Below are positions 45,993 to 55,419 of a stretch of 64,000 nucleotides of DNA, one piece after another. Where the stretch lies: NCBI RefSeq assembly GCF_016920785.2, contig NW_024609839.1, positions 6,474,196-6,538,195 on the forward strand, written 5' to 3'. Below the pieces are notes generated by a model that saw nothing but the letters and a program-made list of their open reading frames with translations, was not told the origin of the DNA and searched no databases. This DNA comes from Ixodes scapularis (lineage: Eukaryota; Arthropoda; Arachnida; Ixodida; Ixodidae). Both the position numbers and the translations under genes were made by a program. Positions within the stretch are counted from its first letter, which is position 1. Each line of letters opens with the position of its first letter.

Positions 45993-46348
45993 AGTTACAT
46001 CTAAAGAAGTTATTTATCATGTGTAAGACTTACGTCGTGTGCGCTAGCAAGACGACTGTTGAGTATAGGTTCATCTAGAGGCACATAAGGCTGTTGCGGT
46101 GTAGGCAGTAAGATCTGAGTGTTGGTACATGTACTGGTACATAAAATGAGCACGGGTTTCTGCACTAAGGTATTGAAAAGTAATGTCGAGGTAATTTCAT
46201 TACTTTGAGAAAGTAATTGTCATGTAATGGTCATGACTTTTAGTCTCCGGTAATTTGTAATGGAATTTAATTACATGTTTTCAGTCTTCAGAAAAGTAAT
46301 TAGAAATTTAATTTATATACCTTTTGAAAGTAATTTTGCCATCGCTGC
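45993..46348. other. No recognisable gene
   Basis: AT-rich, with many TAAT/ATTA-type motifs (AAAGTAATT) just left of the hAT MITE, possibly a remnant of a related MITE. Confidence 0.4.
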
Positions 46349-46356
46349 CCCAGTTG

Positions 46357-46810
46357 CAGCGTTGTAGGCGTTACCAAAAGTAACGAAATACGTTACTACG
46401 TAATTCCAAATGAAGGGAACGCGTTACCGGCTTACGTTGCCCCAAAATAAGAAGAACGCGTTCCGGTTACGGATAAAACGCACTTTTTATTCGGACTTTA
46501 AAGTTTTACTGTTTTCACGTGAGAGGTGTGCACAAGCGCCATATTTCGAGAGATGTTATTTGCACTCTTGCATTCAGAACCGTATCATTTTTCGGTACTG
46601 AGTTTTAATGTGTCAGGATGAGTGCACGAATAAATATCTTGGCGCCTAAAAACGCGAAGAAACGTTTCAGTCTAATTTCTCGCGAGCAACAGTAACGTAA
46701 CTATGTAACCCGCTACTCGAAATAAGTCACTTATTCCTTACTGTTTTGAAAATGTAAAGAGTACGTCACTACGTTACAAATGTCTTTGCAACGTGTTACC
46801 GCCAACACTG
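46357..46810. mobile_element. hAT-type MITE (454 bp)
   Basis: It begins CAGCGTTGTAGGCGTTACC and ends CGCCAACACTG, the CAGNGTTG start typical of hAT. The flanks CCCAGTTG (46349-46356) and CCCAGACG (46811-46818) agree at six of eight bases. The interior has many inverted GTAACG/CGTTAC motifs. No transposase. Confidence 0.75.
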
Positions 46811-46819
46811 CCCAGACGC

Positions 46820-47560
46820 TCCATCTTCGGGTGTTTCCCGAACATGTGAGCGAATTTCTATGGCGAGTCGGTGCCGTTTCATCGACCTCTCTCTCCGTTC
46901 ATCGGCCGTGGTGTAGAAAGGCGTGAGGAGAAGCGGGTTTCTCGAAACGTCCGCCCATCGAACTTGCTACGGTGTCCGACGTGCTGTTTGATAATTCCGT
47001 CGCTGCTGTTCCGGCTGTCATTCACTCTACGAGCGGGATGCGACTGGGATGCGGGTCTCGTTTCGCCCGAGATGGGACTGCGCGAGGGATGCCTTTACGT
47101 GCGCCGGAGTTACGCCGCCGGACACCCCCACGCTCTTTCGGGTCTGCTATCCGAGTACTCTAGAAGAATAGTGCCTAAATCGTCGCAGAGATGGTCGATC
47201 GAATCCGATAGCATTTCACACCGTATTGTACTTCCTAGACATTTCTTTAATAAGCTGCTCAGGAACTGCTCTGAACATCGCAGGAATATTTTTCGTCGAC
47301 GTTCTCGAAGACTTCTATCAGATTTAAGACCCACAATTTTATGATATGTCTACTCCTCGCGGACGAGGCTTCCGCGACCCAGCACTTTTATTCTCGCGAT
47401 ACTGCAGTTTAAATGTTTCTCTCCGAACTTTATGAATTGCAGCGTACTGGTATAAGTTACAGGGAATGAAGGAAACCGACAAGATTTGTCCTCTTTGTCC
47501 TACATTTCGCTTTCCGTTTATACCTTTCTTACTCTAGGGATATAATTATAATATATTATA
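46820..47560. other. No recognisable gene
   Basis: A plus-strand frame of 157 codons (46871-47344) overlaps other frames, lacks a domain, and has no supporting signals. Confidence 0.35.
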
Positions 47561-47562
47561 AC

Positions 47563-48231
47563 GGGTGTATTTTTTTTTATTCTTGCAGATTTGTTTAGAT
47601 ACAAACCGGTGACAGCTACACTTATGCGGTTTATCCGAGTGAGTTACCCGTGTGGGTGGCAAATCTTCGCGATCAGTCGGCTAATTAATTAAAATTCACT
47701 AATGAACTTTTGAATTAGTAAAAAATAGACATAGGGTTCCAATTAGAAACTTGCTGAGCGTCGTCCAAAACCCGTAAATCAGTCATTTTTAGAAAGACTT
47801 TGAGCGCGTGAGAAGCGCAGTAGTGCGCTGAAGTTACCACTCGTGGAGGAGGTACAAGGCTGGGGCTAGATAAGAGACGAAAAAATTGCGCGAACGCCTT
47901 ACCGAAACCGCTAGCCTTGTACCTGCCCCACGAGTGGTAACTTTAGTGCACTACTACGCTTCTCACATGCAGAAATTTATTTTTGAAAACGTCTGATTTA
48001 GTGGTTTTCGATAACGCTCAGCATGTTTCTAATTGGAACCATATGTCTATTTTCACTAATTCAAAAGTTAATTAGTGAATTTTAATTAATTAGCCGACTT
48101 ATGGCAAAGATTAGCCAGCCACAAAATGTCCCCCTGGGCGTATAACTCTCTCGCACAAACCGTATAAGTATAGCTTTCATGGCTTTCTTTAGAACAAATC
48201 TGCAAGAATAAGAAAAAACACAAAAACACCC
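47563..48231. mobile_element. Foldback element family F2 (669 bp), copy 1
   Basis: The arms run from GGGTGTATTTTTTTTTATTC inward, and their complement ends at 48231 (...AAAACACCC). They meet around 47893 with GAGGTACAAGGCT / AGCCTTGTACCTGCC near the centre. Further matching pairs are ATTAATTAAAATTCACTAAT and GTTCCAATTAGAAAC. Similarity is imperfect, suggesting age. A second copy lies at 48900-49440. Confidence 0.75.
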
Positions 48232-48239
48232 TGAATATA

Positions 48240-48893
48240 CAGGGTGCTTCACGAAACGTGGACAAATTCAATATTGCGAGAACTACGGGTCGCAACAGAA
48301 AAAGGCTTGTTTCGTTTTGGTCCCAGGGGCCTATTTAGTAGATTTATTAAAGTCCGGAATAATTAGATCGTTAATTATTTTTGCATAATTAACTTATTGC
48401 AAAAATGCTCACCATCATCGAAAAACACTAAATCAACAAATTGCAGAAATAGTGCAACCTGCCTCTGCTACGTTGCGCGAGGATAGCGCAGCAGAGGTTG
48501 GTTGCACTATTTCTCCACGGGGCGCGGTGCCGTCGCGGCCGAGATGCGCTCCGATTGCATACCGAAACCTAAATTCCCGCCGAATTTATGCGGTTTTTCA
48601 CAAAGCCGTAAAATGCTGCGCGTGCCTTCTATCGTTCTTCAATTTGCTGATTTAGTTTTTTTTTTTTTTTTTTTTTTTAGGATGCTGAGCAATTTTTTAA
48701 TGGAAACCATGCCCTTAGACACAATATTAAAAAAAATTATTAGACAAAAATAATTCACGACTCAATTATCCCGGACTTTAATGATTTTCCTAAATAGGTC
48801 CCTGGCCCAGGACCTAAACGACACGTGCCTTTTTTTGTTGCGACGCGTAGTTTTCGCAATATCGAATGGTTCCACTTTTCGTGAAAAACCCTG
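48240..48893. mobile_element. TIR element (654 bp) with CAGGGTG ends
   Basis: The termini CAGGGTGCTTCACGAAACGT and CAGGGTTTTTCACGAAAAGT (complement of right end) continue inward through CAATATTGCGA / CGATATTGCGA and ACTACG. TATA flanks both sides (48236-48239 and 48894-48897). The interior contains CAGAAATAGTGCAACC and its complement. No transposase. Elements with such CAGGGTG ends are widespread in arthropods; I do not assign a superfamily. Confidence 0.75.
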
Positions 48894-48899
48894 TATATA

Positions 48900-49440
48900 T
48901 AATTTTTGTGTTCTGTCTTCCAGCGAAGATTGACAAAATTAATAAAATTAGTGCATTCGAGGTAAAAATAACTTTTTAGGGATCGGATTACTCGTGCTTG
49001 CGGACGTGAAAAAATGCGCTATACCTATTAATTTGCTAATTATTGAAAAATGCCTAATTCACTTTTAATTAGTGGATATAGACGAATGCTCCCAATTATA
49101 AACTGCTGAGCATCATCTAAAACCACTAAATCATTATAGTACAATTAAACGCAAAGGTGCGAGCGAGCTGGACAAGAATGACGAAAATGATCCCTGGAGA
49201 AGGGGAAGGAGAGGAACTAAAGGAAAACACGAATCTCCAAACATAACTAGGTGACTGGTGCGCGACCGCTCCACTGGAAATGGAGAGGTCCCGGGTTCGA
49301 TACCAGGACCTGGCGGATATTTTCGGTCGCGCACCAGTCACTTAGCTGTGTTTGGATATTCGTGTTTCGGTACTTTTCAGATAGACTTTGAGCGCCTGAG
49401 AATCGCAGTGTGCGCTAATGGTACCACCCGTGCAGCAGCA
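48900..49440. mobile_element. Foldback element F2, copy 2, with a nested insertion
   Basis: Sequence matching F2 copy 1 (TTAATTAGTG, CTGCTGAGCATCATC, AAACCACTAAATCA) is interrupted at about 49135 and resumes at about 49378 with CAGATAGACTTTGAGCGCC. The interruption contains the tRNA-like foldback 49228-49364. Confidence 0.6.
49228..49364 (+). repeat. Foldback with a tRNA-like core
   Basis: The 41-bp arms (49228-49268 and 49324-49364, about four mismatches) flank a 55-bp core. The core has a CTCCA/TGGAG stem with a seven-base loop CTGGAAA, then AGGTCC...GGACCT enclosing GGTTCGATACC, a good Pol III B box. No acceptor stem of tRNA type is formed, and the A box is weak. It may be a tRNA-derived insertion mobilised inside an inverted repeat. 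Confidence 0.65.
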
Positions 49441-49444
49441 TATC

Positions 49445-49826
49445 TCCTTTGTAATCAGGCATACAGCTCAGTATCTGTTTCAATAAAGAAAACAGCAATA
49501 CAGGCATCAAAAGCATCGAAACCACATGATGGATGATAAGGCGCGTGTGAACAATAGGAACACCCTCACGCGTTTCGGTAAAGATTAGGCTTTCAGCTGC
49601 TTCGAAAGGGGTTGACGTCATTCGAAGCCCTCGTGTGAAGTGCAAACCGCATAATGGAAGATAACGGCGCTTGCGAACAATGCGAAGCACGTTCCTTGTC
49701 CCCGCGTGTGTTTCCCGGTAAAGACTACGGTTGCGCAAGCTACTCCGAGTGGAAAAGTGCCCGACAGCATAGAAATCACGTAGTGACGTCACCACGCTTT
49801 CATATATAAAAGGGAGACCGGTCTAG
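49445..49826. other. No recognisable gene; TATA-like box
   Basis: ATATATAAAAGGG at about 49801-49813 lies only 20 bp before the ATG of the endonuclease fragment, too close for an ordinary core promoter of that frame. Confidence 0.35.
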
Positions 49827-49828
49827 CA

Positions 49829-50083
49829 ATGGATCACAGCAAACCCGTGATCATTGTCGGGGACTTTAATGTGGATATATCAAAACCGCAAAGCAAGTGG
49901 TTCATCCAATTCGTCATGAAAGAGTTTGCACTCATGTGCTTCACCAATGCAACTCAACCAACCAACATTGATGGATCATGCATTGATTTAACCTTAGCAA
50001 GGAATATCTCTACACTGAGAACTGAAAATCTCAGTGTGTATCACACTGGTCATAAAGTAGTCGTGAATGTCGTTGTGAAGTAA
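49829..50083 (+). pseudogene. Orphan LINE endonuclease fragment
   Basis: The 84-residue frame reads VIIVGDFNVDISKP, then a segment ending QPTNIDGSCIDLTLARNI and YHTGHKVVV. This corresponds to the C-terminal half of an APE-type LINE endonuclease: GDFN carries catalytic Asp/Asn, DLTLARN is the conserved DLxF-like motif, and HTGH sits where SDH normally supplies the catalytic His. The N-terminal catalytic Glu motif and the whole RT are absent, so it cannot act alone. It ends with TAA in GTAATAAAGGG. It is not closely related to either other endonuclease in the window. Confidence 0.75.
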
Positions 50084-50089
50084 TAAAGG

Positions 50090-51435
50090 GTGCACTCTGG
50101 TTACAGTCTTTGTAGAGCCACGTGTGTGAATTTTCGAAGTGACGTCGCAATGGGTATTCGATGTGGCTGTCGTTTACAGCTTCGCTGTCCAACCACCCTC
50201 ACAGCTTGGATTGGAGCCACAGATTCTGTTTTATTCTTTACAGAACTTTACAGATGTAAAAGGGGCTCTACAGATTTAAAAAGGGCTTCTAAAAAGTAAA
50301 GACAACATGGATGCTGTCTTTATATCTGTAGGGCTCGGTGGACAATAAATGGGCGAATAATCGTTGCAATGTATAATAGTTAACCAAAATCCGTTAGTTA
50401 ACTTGTTCATTAACGGTTTAATTGGCTATGTTGCAGTTGCAGTTATAAATGGAGTCATTATTAAAGGCTGACACAATTTCGACAATTGGCGAAAAGGCAA
50501 CTAGGTTCGCGAAATTCATCGTTAAAAGTTTGCCTTTCTTCGCAAAATTCAGAAACCGCGTGATGATAATGATACGTAGAATAGTGACGTAGTCGTCTTG
50601 AGGTGTGCTTGGCATACCACGTAGTCGTCTTGAGGTATACTTGGCATTCCACATCAGGTAAGTTGTCGAGACAAAAGAACACCGCCCTTTTGATGCTGAT
50701 CTTGTTAGATTTCGGTTCAAGGACAGTCTTCAAATAAGCAGCGTCGTCGAAGTTGCTGAACTTGTGAACAGCCCAGTAGGGAGTTGGCACATTCAGGGAG
50801 CCTAGTGCGGCGCGATCGATGCCTTGTCCATGGGATCGCGGCAGGAGCTTCGCTGTTCACCACTGGTGACAACGTTCCCGAGCGAGCCCCGACCGCTTTG
50901 CAACGATGAGCTGTGGTGGGCCTGCCTTCCGCTTCTTTTCCTCACGTCCTGCGGGAGGGTCACCACTCAGGTCCTATGGTCGTCTTGGCAGCAGAGTCCG
51001 CAACGCGTCTGGCGTAAACGCGTGGTGTCCACAAAGAATCTTCACTTTCTTTCCGCCGATGATGTGGACGAAGTCTCGTAGGATGAAATGGGTCTCGAAG
51101 CGCAGCTTGCAGACAGCGCTCGTTTCTTCAGGACGCTTGTCCGATCGGGTCAGATTCTTTTCCCAAAGAACTCTTGTGGCTCTGTTCTTTGAAACGCCGA
51201 AAAGGGACGCCGTTTTCACGCTTTACTCGGATGTAGCCCGTTTGTCAACCAAGAGCTCAGCAAGAGTTCTGTCGCCGCTTCGCCGACGGCATTTCGGTGA
51301 TACACTTAAGCGTTCACCAACCGCAAAATCAGGTCACACAAGGTTCAAAACATATTTCGACCGAACACATGGAACTATGAAATCGTGGTCGGCTTACCTA
51401 CGCGCGCACTGCTCAAAGTGAAAAAAAAAAAAAAA
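50090..51435. other. No recognisable gene
   Basis: The interval contains a direct repeat near 50585-50650 (CGTAGTCGTCTTGAGGTNTNCTTGGCAT, two copies) and an A run at 51421-51436. A plus-strand frame of 171 codons (50906-51421) is paralleled by other frames and has no domain. Confidence 0.35.
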
Positions 51436-51436
51436 A

Positions 51437-51582
51437 GATTAGGTGGAAAAATGGCTGAGATGTCACCACTCAAGCAAAAGCGCGCGTGTGTATGAAGGCA
51501 CCGTACGGGTAACTAGAGTGCCTTCACACTCACGCGCGCTTTTGCTTGAGTGGTGACATCTCAGTCATTTTTCCGCCCAATC
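51437..51582. repeat. Foldback, about 65-bp arms
   Basis: 51437-51501 and 51518-51582 are nearly perfect inverted repeats (GATGTCACCACTCAAGCAAA and complement; CGCGCGTG; ATGAAGGCAC). The 16-bp spacer contains CCGTACGGGTAAC. AGGCACCGCACGGGTGAC recurs near 51763, so related copies exist. Confidence 0.85.
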
Positions 51583-51589
51583 GTTTTTT

Positions 51590-52718
51590 TATGGATTTTT
51601 AACTGCGCGCAATCCGGTGTCCCTCAGCTCGAGCGCGTAGCTTTGGCTAATGCATAGACGCCATTTTACCGCCCAAGTCACGCACCGAGTGCGCGAGAAC
51701 GTCACGCGCTGGCACATCAAGGGCAACAATGGATGTCTTCACCCTGAGACAGACAGACATGTAGGCACCGCACGGGTGACTCGACCACAGCGCCACCACA
51801 AACTGTCAATACACGCGCCCTCACGAGCTCCTATTGCCGAGCCGCTCCGGTCCCCCAAGTATTTTAGTACGCTGTAGTGGGGCTGCTCCGGCGTGGGCTG
51901 AAGCCGGCAGTTCGATTCGACGACCGAGGTTGAAACGGACCGCCCTTGCTCCTGATTTCCACCTTAACAATGTACATACCACGGACCGACAACCGCCTTT
52001 GAGGCTGTCCAGGCTCGTACTGCCCCGCGCTCATCACGAGCACGAGCTAGCCCCGCGCGTCACACGACCATCTTTATTGTCTTCTAATAAATTGCCGACA
52101 ATATATATCTATATATATGGGAGAAAGAACCTTCGGTGAAGAAACAGCTTTCTTTCGACGTCTCGGCCAAAGTCTGGCCTTTAGATGTATATCTGTGTGG
52201 GTGTTTTGTTTGCATATATTTGGAGTTAAAACTTTGTTGGCGGCGCGCAAAGGAACGCCGAAAAGGGAATCTATCAGTGGTGGCAAAACTGCGGCTCTTC
52301 GCGGGTCCGAGTGCGGCTCGCTGCACCCTGGTGTGGCCCGCTTCCCCTCCTGCGTCCTCGAGAAAAGAGAATTCAAGAGTGCTCACAGGGTTCGCATTCT
52401 TGTACTACACAGCTGGACTGTTATTTGTCACATCGATGTGCCCAGTGACTTTTGAATGTTGTAGAGAGAATATCGAATCGTATACGCATAACGGGCGTCA
52501 GAGGCTGGCCAGCGAACCATGCCGTAATTAGCGGTGCAAGAGACCTGCTGCCCGGTTTTATTTGATCCCCTTTAGCAAGGATTGTTCCCTCCATATCGTT
52601 TCGTGTTAAAAGCCCCCCCCCCCCCCCCCTTTCCCTTTTTTTTTTCTCGGGCTGCTGTGCGAGTTTTGTAGTTTTGTCTGCAGTTCTAACCCCATGTCAC
52701 TCTGGCCACCCCTGGTAT
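51590..52718. other. No recognisable gene; poly-C tract
   Basis: A run of 17 C lies at 52613-52629 and a (TA)n tract at about 52101-52118. Open frames around 52084-52531 overlap on both strands and carry no known domain. Confidence 0.4.
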
Positions 52719-52914
52719 ATCACCAACTTATGTTTACAAACAAACCGGAGCGCCCCTAGCGGACGCCACCGGCGCCGCGCATGCGCGGTGGATGGTGGGC
52801 AAGAAGCCCGCCGTCGCCCATAAACAAACCATTGAATTGCGTTGTTGTCGGCGTCGGTGAAAGTCCCCGTGCTCTTTTTGGCGACGGAATTGTTGATTCT
52901 ACGTCCTCCTAACA

Positions 52915-53028
52915 ATGTCTGACTACTTGAGCGGCTTCAGCAAAATTAACGAGGCAAAACTTTGCGTGAATAATGTGACGTGCGGCGATTCATTTCACGT
53001 GGACGCCGCAGAATGGGCGAAAACCTGA
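52915..53028 (+). pseudogene. Small T1 ORF, copy 2a
   Basis: 37 residues, MSDYLSGFSKINEAKLCVNN then VTCGDSFHVDAAEW. It lacks the few codons between EA and AKL seen in copy 1. After the stop, the reading IFSRDVARPAKAWTVAEMVD continues at about 53055-53150 in another frame, indicating a frameshift. Confidence 0.4.
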
Positions 53029-53502
53029 CTCCCACGGTGAGATTCTGCTCGCTATTTTCAGTCGCGACGTCGCTCGACCTGCAAAAGCGTGGACCGTAGC
53101 TGAGATGGTGGACGTCGATACTGAAAACCGCAAGTAGAATCGGGCATTACAAGTCGGTGATGGCCACTGATAACAATGATCAACATCTTCTTGTATCTGT
53201 TTACACTTAGCCTACTTACCCCAACCTACCTTCAAAAGTGTTTTGAGGCCTGCACTTAGTTCCTATCACAATTACCGGGTCAACGTTTGGTTTACGGGCC
53301 GCTGTCGTTTGAACGAGCCGACGACAAAAAGCAGACAAGTTTGAAAGAGCAGACGACAGTTCGAACGCATGCGCAAAAGAGTACGGGCAAGAAGCACCGC
53401 GTCCCGCGTCAACAAACCATTGGAATGTCACGTTGTCGGCGTCTGTGTGAGTCTGCATACTCTTTTTTACGTTGGAATTGTCGATTTTGCGTCCTCATCG
53501 CA

Positions 53503-53601
53503 ATGTCTTACCACTTTAATCGCCTGAGCGAAATTATCAAGGCTCGCTGCGCCGCTAAACTTTGCGTAAACAATTTGACGTGCGGCGATTCATTCGCATG
53601 A
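53503..53601 (+). pseudogene. Small T1 ORF, copy 2b
   Basis: 32 residues, MSYHFNRLSEIIKAR then AAKLCVNNLTCGDSFA. It retains the AKLCVNN-TCGDSF core but stops early. It lies at the equivalent position in the duplicated segment. Confidence 0.4.
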
Positions 53602-54362
53602 ACGCCGCAGAATGGACGCCAAAACCATCATTCTTTTAGCTATTTTCGGTCGCGACGTCGCTCGTACTTCAAACGTGTAGAAGGTAGCGGCGATGATCGA
53701 CGTCGATACTTAAAATCGGAAGCGGGAACAGATCAAGCGTAACAAGTCGGTGATGGCCACCGGTACCAATGATCAATATCTTTTATCTACTGTTTACACC
53801 GAGCCTACTTAAGTATTTTGATGCCTGCAATTACTTCTTATTGCAATCACCGGGTCAAAGTTTGGTCTGCGGGCCGCTTTTGTTTGAACGAGCAGACGAC
53901 AAAAAGCAGACAAGTTTGAAAGAGCAGACGACAGTTCAAACGATCTGGCGGCCGTGTGAATTTGAAGACGCACCGAACTCGTGGGTGGTCCTGACAACTT
54001 AGTGGTTCTCTCTCGTTTATGTTGGAACAAAGCAAATACATCTGGCGACCACAAAGTTTTGCCCGCACAAGCAATCGTAGTTCGGCAGCGTCTGGTTTAC
54101 CCTTTTCACAGTTACTATCCACGTTCTCGGACGAACGGAGGGGGCAGAAACCCATGAAAACTGATCTTCAAACCTTTCCAGACTCTCTCGGTACAGCCCC
54201 CGTCGCAGCATTTCGATGAGAAGGCAGGTTTTGCGTCTGGTTTCTTCCAAAGGAACACAGGAATGCATATCTCGCACGGCGACTTCTGCCCACCGCCCCA
54301 CACCGAAGTGCGCACGACGCGCCACCACCGCTAAGTGACGTAGGAGAGTTGAGTTCGTGTAT

Positions 54363-55290
54363 ACATGGCTGGCACTGACGTCACATCGCGTACTTTTGAC
54401 CACCATGTAAGCGAAAGAGTGAGATTGAAGCTGCTTTTGTAGAAATTTTGAGCGACGGGTTAATCTATAATCTTCTGGGAGGAGAATATCGACGTCTGTG
54501 CAAATCTGGAAGACACAAAAGAGTGCCCCGGCAAGGAAGGAGCTCCTTTTTCCCCTCTTTTCTGGTGGTCATCGGAACGATCTGTTGATGACGTCACCTG
54601 CATGCCATGTATACTGAACCGGTTATAGCAGACGACGAAGGAAACACTGGCGGCGGTCCAGGGCACGCGAGCCACTTTGCTACACCCCCTCCCTCTCTTT
54701 AGTGTCACGCGGTGAATGCTCTCCCCCTCTTCTCTTATTCTCCCTCTCTGCCATTCTCGTCGATTCGTCTTTCTGTTCGATCGAGGCGGAGCCCGTTTAT
54801 TCGTTTCCCTCCTCCCGAGTTTCCAAGGAGCCGGTCATAAGCCCGCGGAGACGAATGTCCGGTCGTTCTGTGTGCCAGCTTTTAACGAGAATGGACACCG
54901 CCCGTCCCGCCACGTTTCCGGGACATCCCGGAGGGGTTATAAGTCTCCCCCCTTTCTCAATCGTCCCCCTTTTTCCCCCAATATTACGCACTCTCGCACG
55001 TTTCCATCCCTCTTTGCATGTTTTCTGCGTTATTTTCCTACTCCTCCCCATCTACGTCCCCCTTTTTCCATGTCCTCCAGGTTATTCCCATTTCTCCCGC
55101 CATTTTCCCTCCTCGCCTCTCCTCTATATCCTGCACTCAGCAATTTGAAGCGACTGCTTTCTCGTAAAGCTGTTGGGGGAGTTAGCCGCTGCAATCTGCG
55201 GGGGCTGAGGCTCAAAATAGGTTTTGACCCGATGAAACAGTCTGCGCTTCGACACTGAGCATTGAGCAGGCTCAATGGTACGGCACAAAC
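54363..55290. other. No recognisable gene; pyrimidine-rich block
   Basis: 54700-55130 is CCCTCTTTTCTC-rich on the plus strand, which produces long but low-complexity frames (180 codons at 54716-55258). No domain is seen. Confidence 0.4.
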
Positions 55291-55295
55291 TTGTT

Positions 55296-55387
55296 GCAGT
55301 ATAGAGGGTTTTTTTGCGCGACACAGGGGACAATTACAACCGCTTGTAATTGTCCCCGGTGTTGCGCAAAACAAACCTCTATACTGC
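55296..55387. repeat. Foldback, 44-bp arms, 4-bp loop
   Basis: Arms 55296-55339 and 55344-55387 pair with about five mismatches, including an unbroken 14-bp GGGGACAATTACAA pair at the loop. AAACTTGTTG and its complement extend the structure outside. It is probably a short foldback transposon. Confidence 0.85.
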
Positions 55388-55419
55388 ATCATGAACCAAC
55401 GAGGCCAACAACAAGTTTT

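Larger units (their letters stand above)
52721..54359. mobile_element. TA-element family T1, copy 2, with internal duplication (1.64 kb)
   Basis: The left end CACCAACTTATGTTTAC matches copy 1. The right end is the complement of CACGAACTCAACTC. Compared with copy 1 (19232-20330) it is longer because the segment at about 52780-53340 is repeated at about 53367-53930. Both duplicates contain the small conserved ORF, so duplication preceded much of the divergence. The left flank is TAT rather than a clean TA. Confidence 0.7.

Noticed and set aside
49801..49813. TATA box driving the endonuclease fragment
   Set aside because: It lies only about 20 bp before the ATG, leaving no room for a normal start site and leader.
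54716..55258. 180-codon plus-strand gene
   Set aside because: It is generated by pyrimidine-rich sequence (Ser/Pro/Leu/Phe-rich translation), and overlapping frames are equally open.
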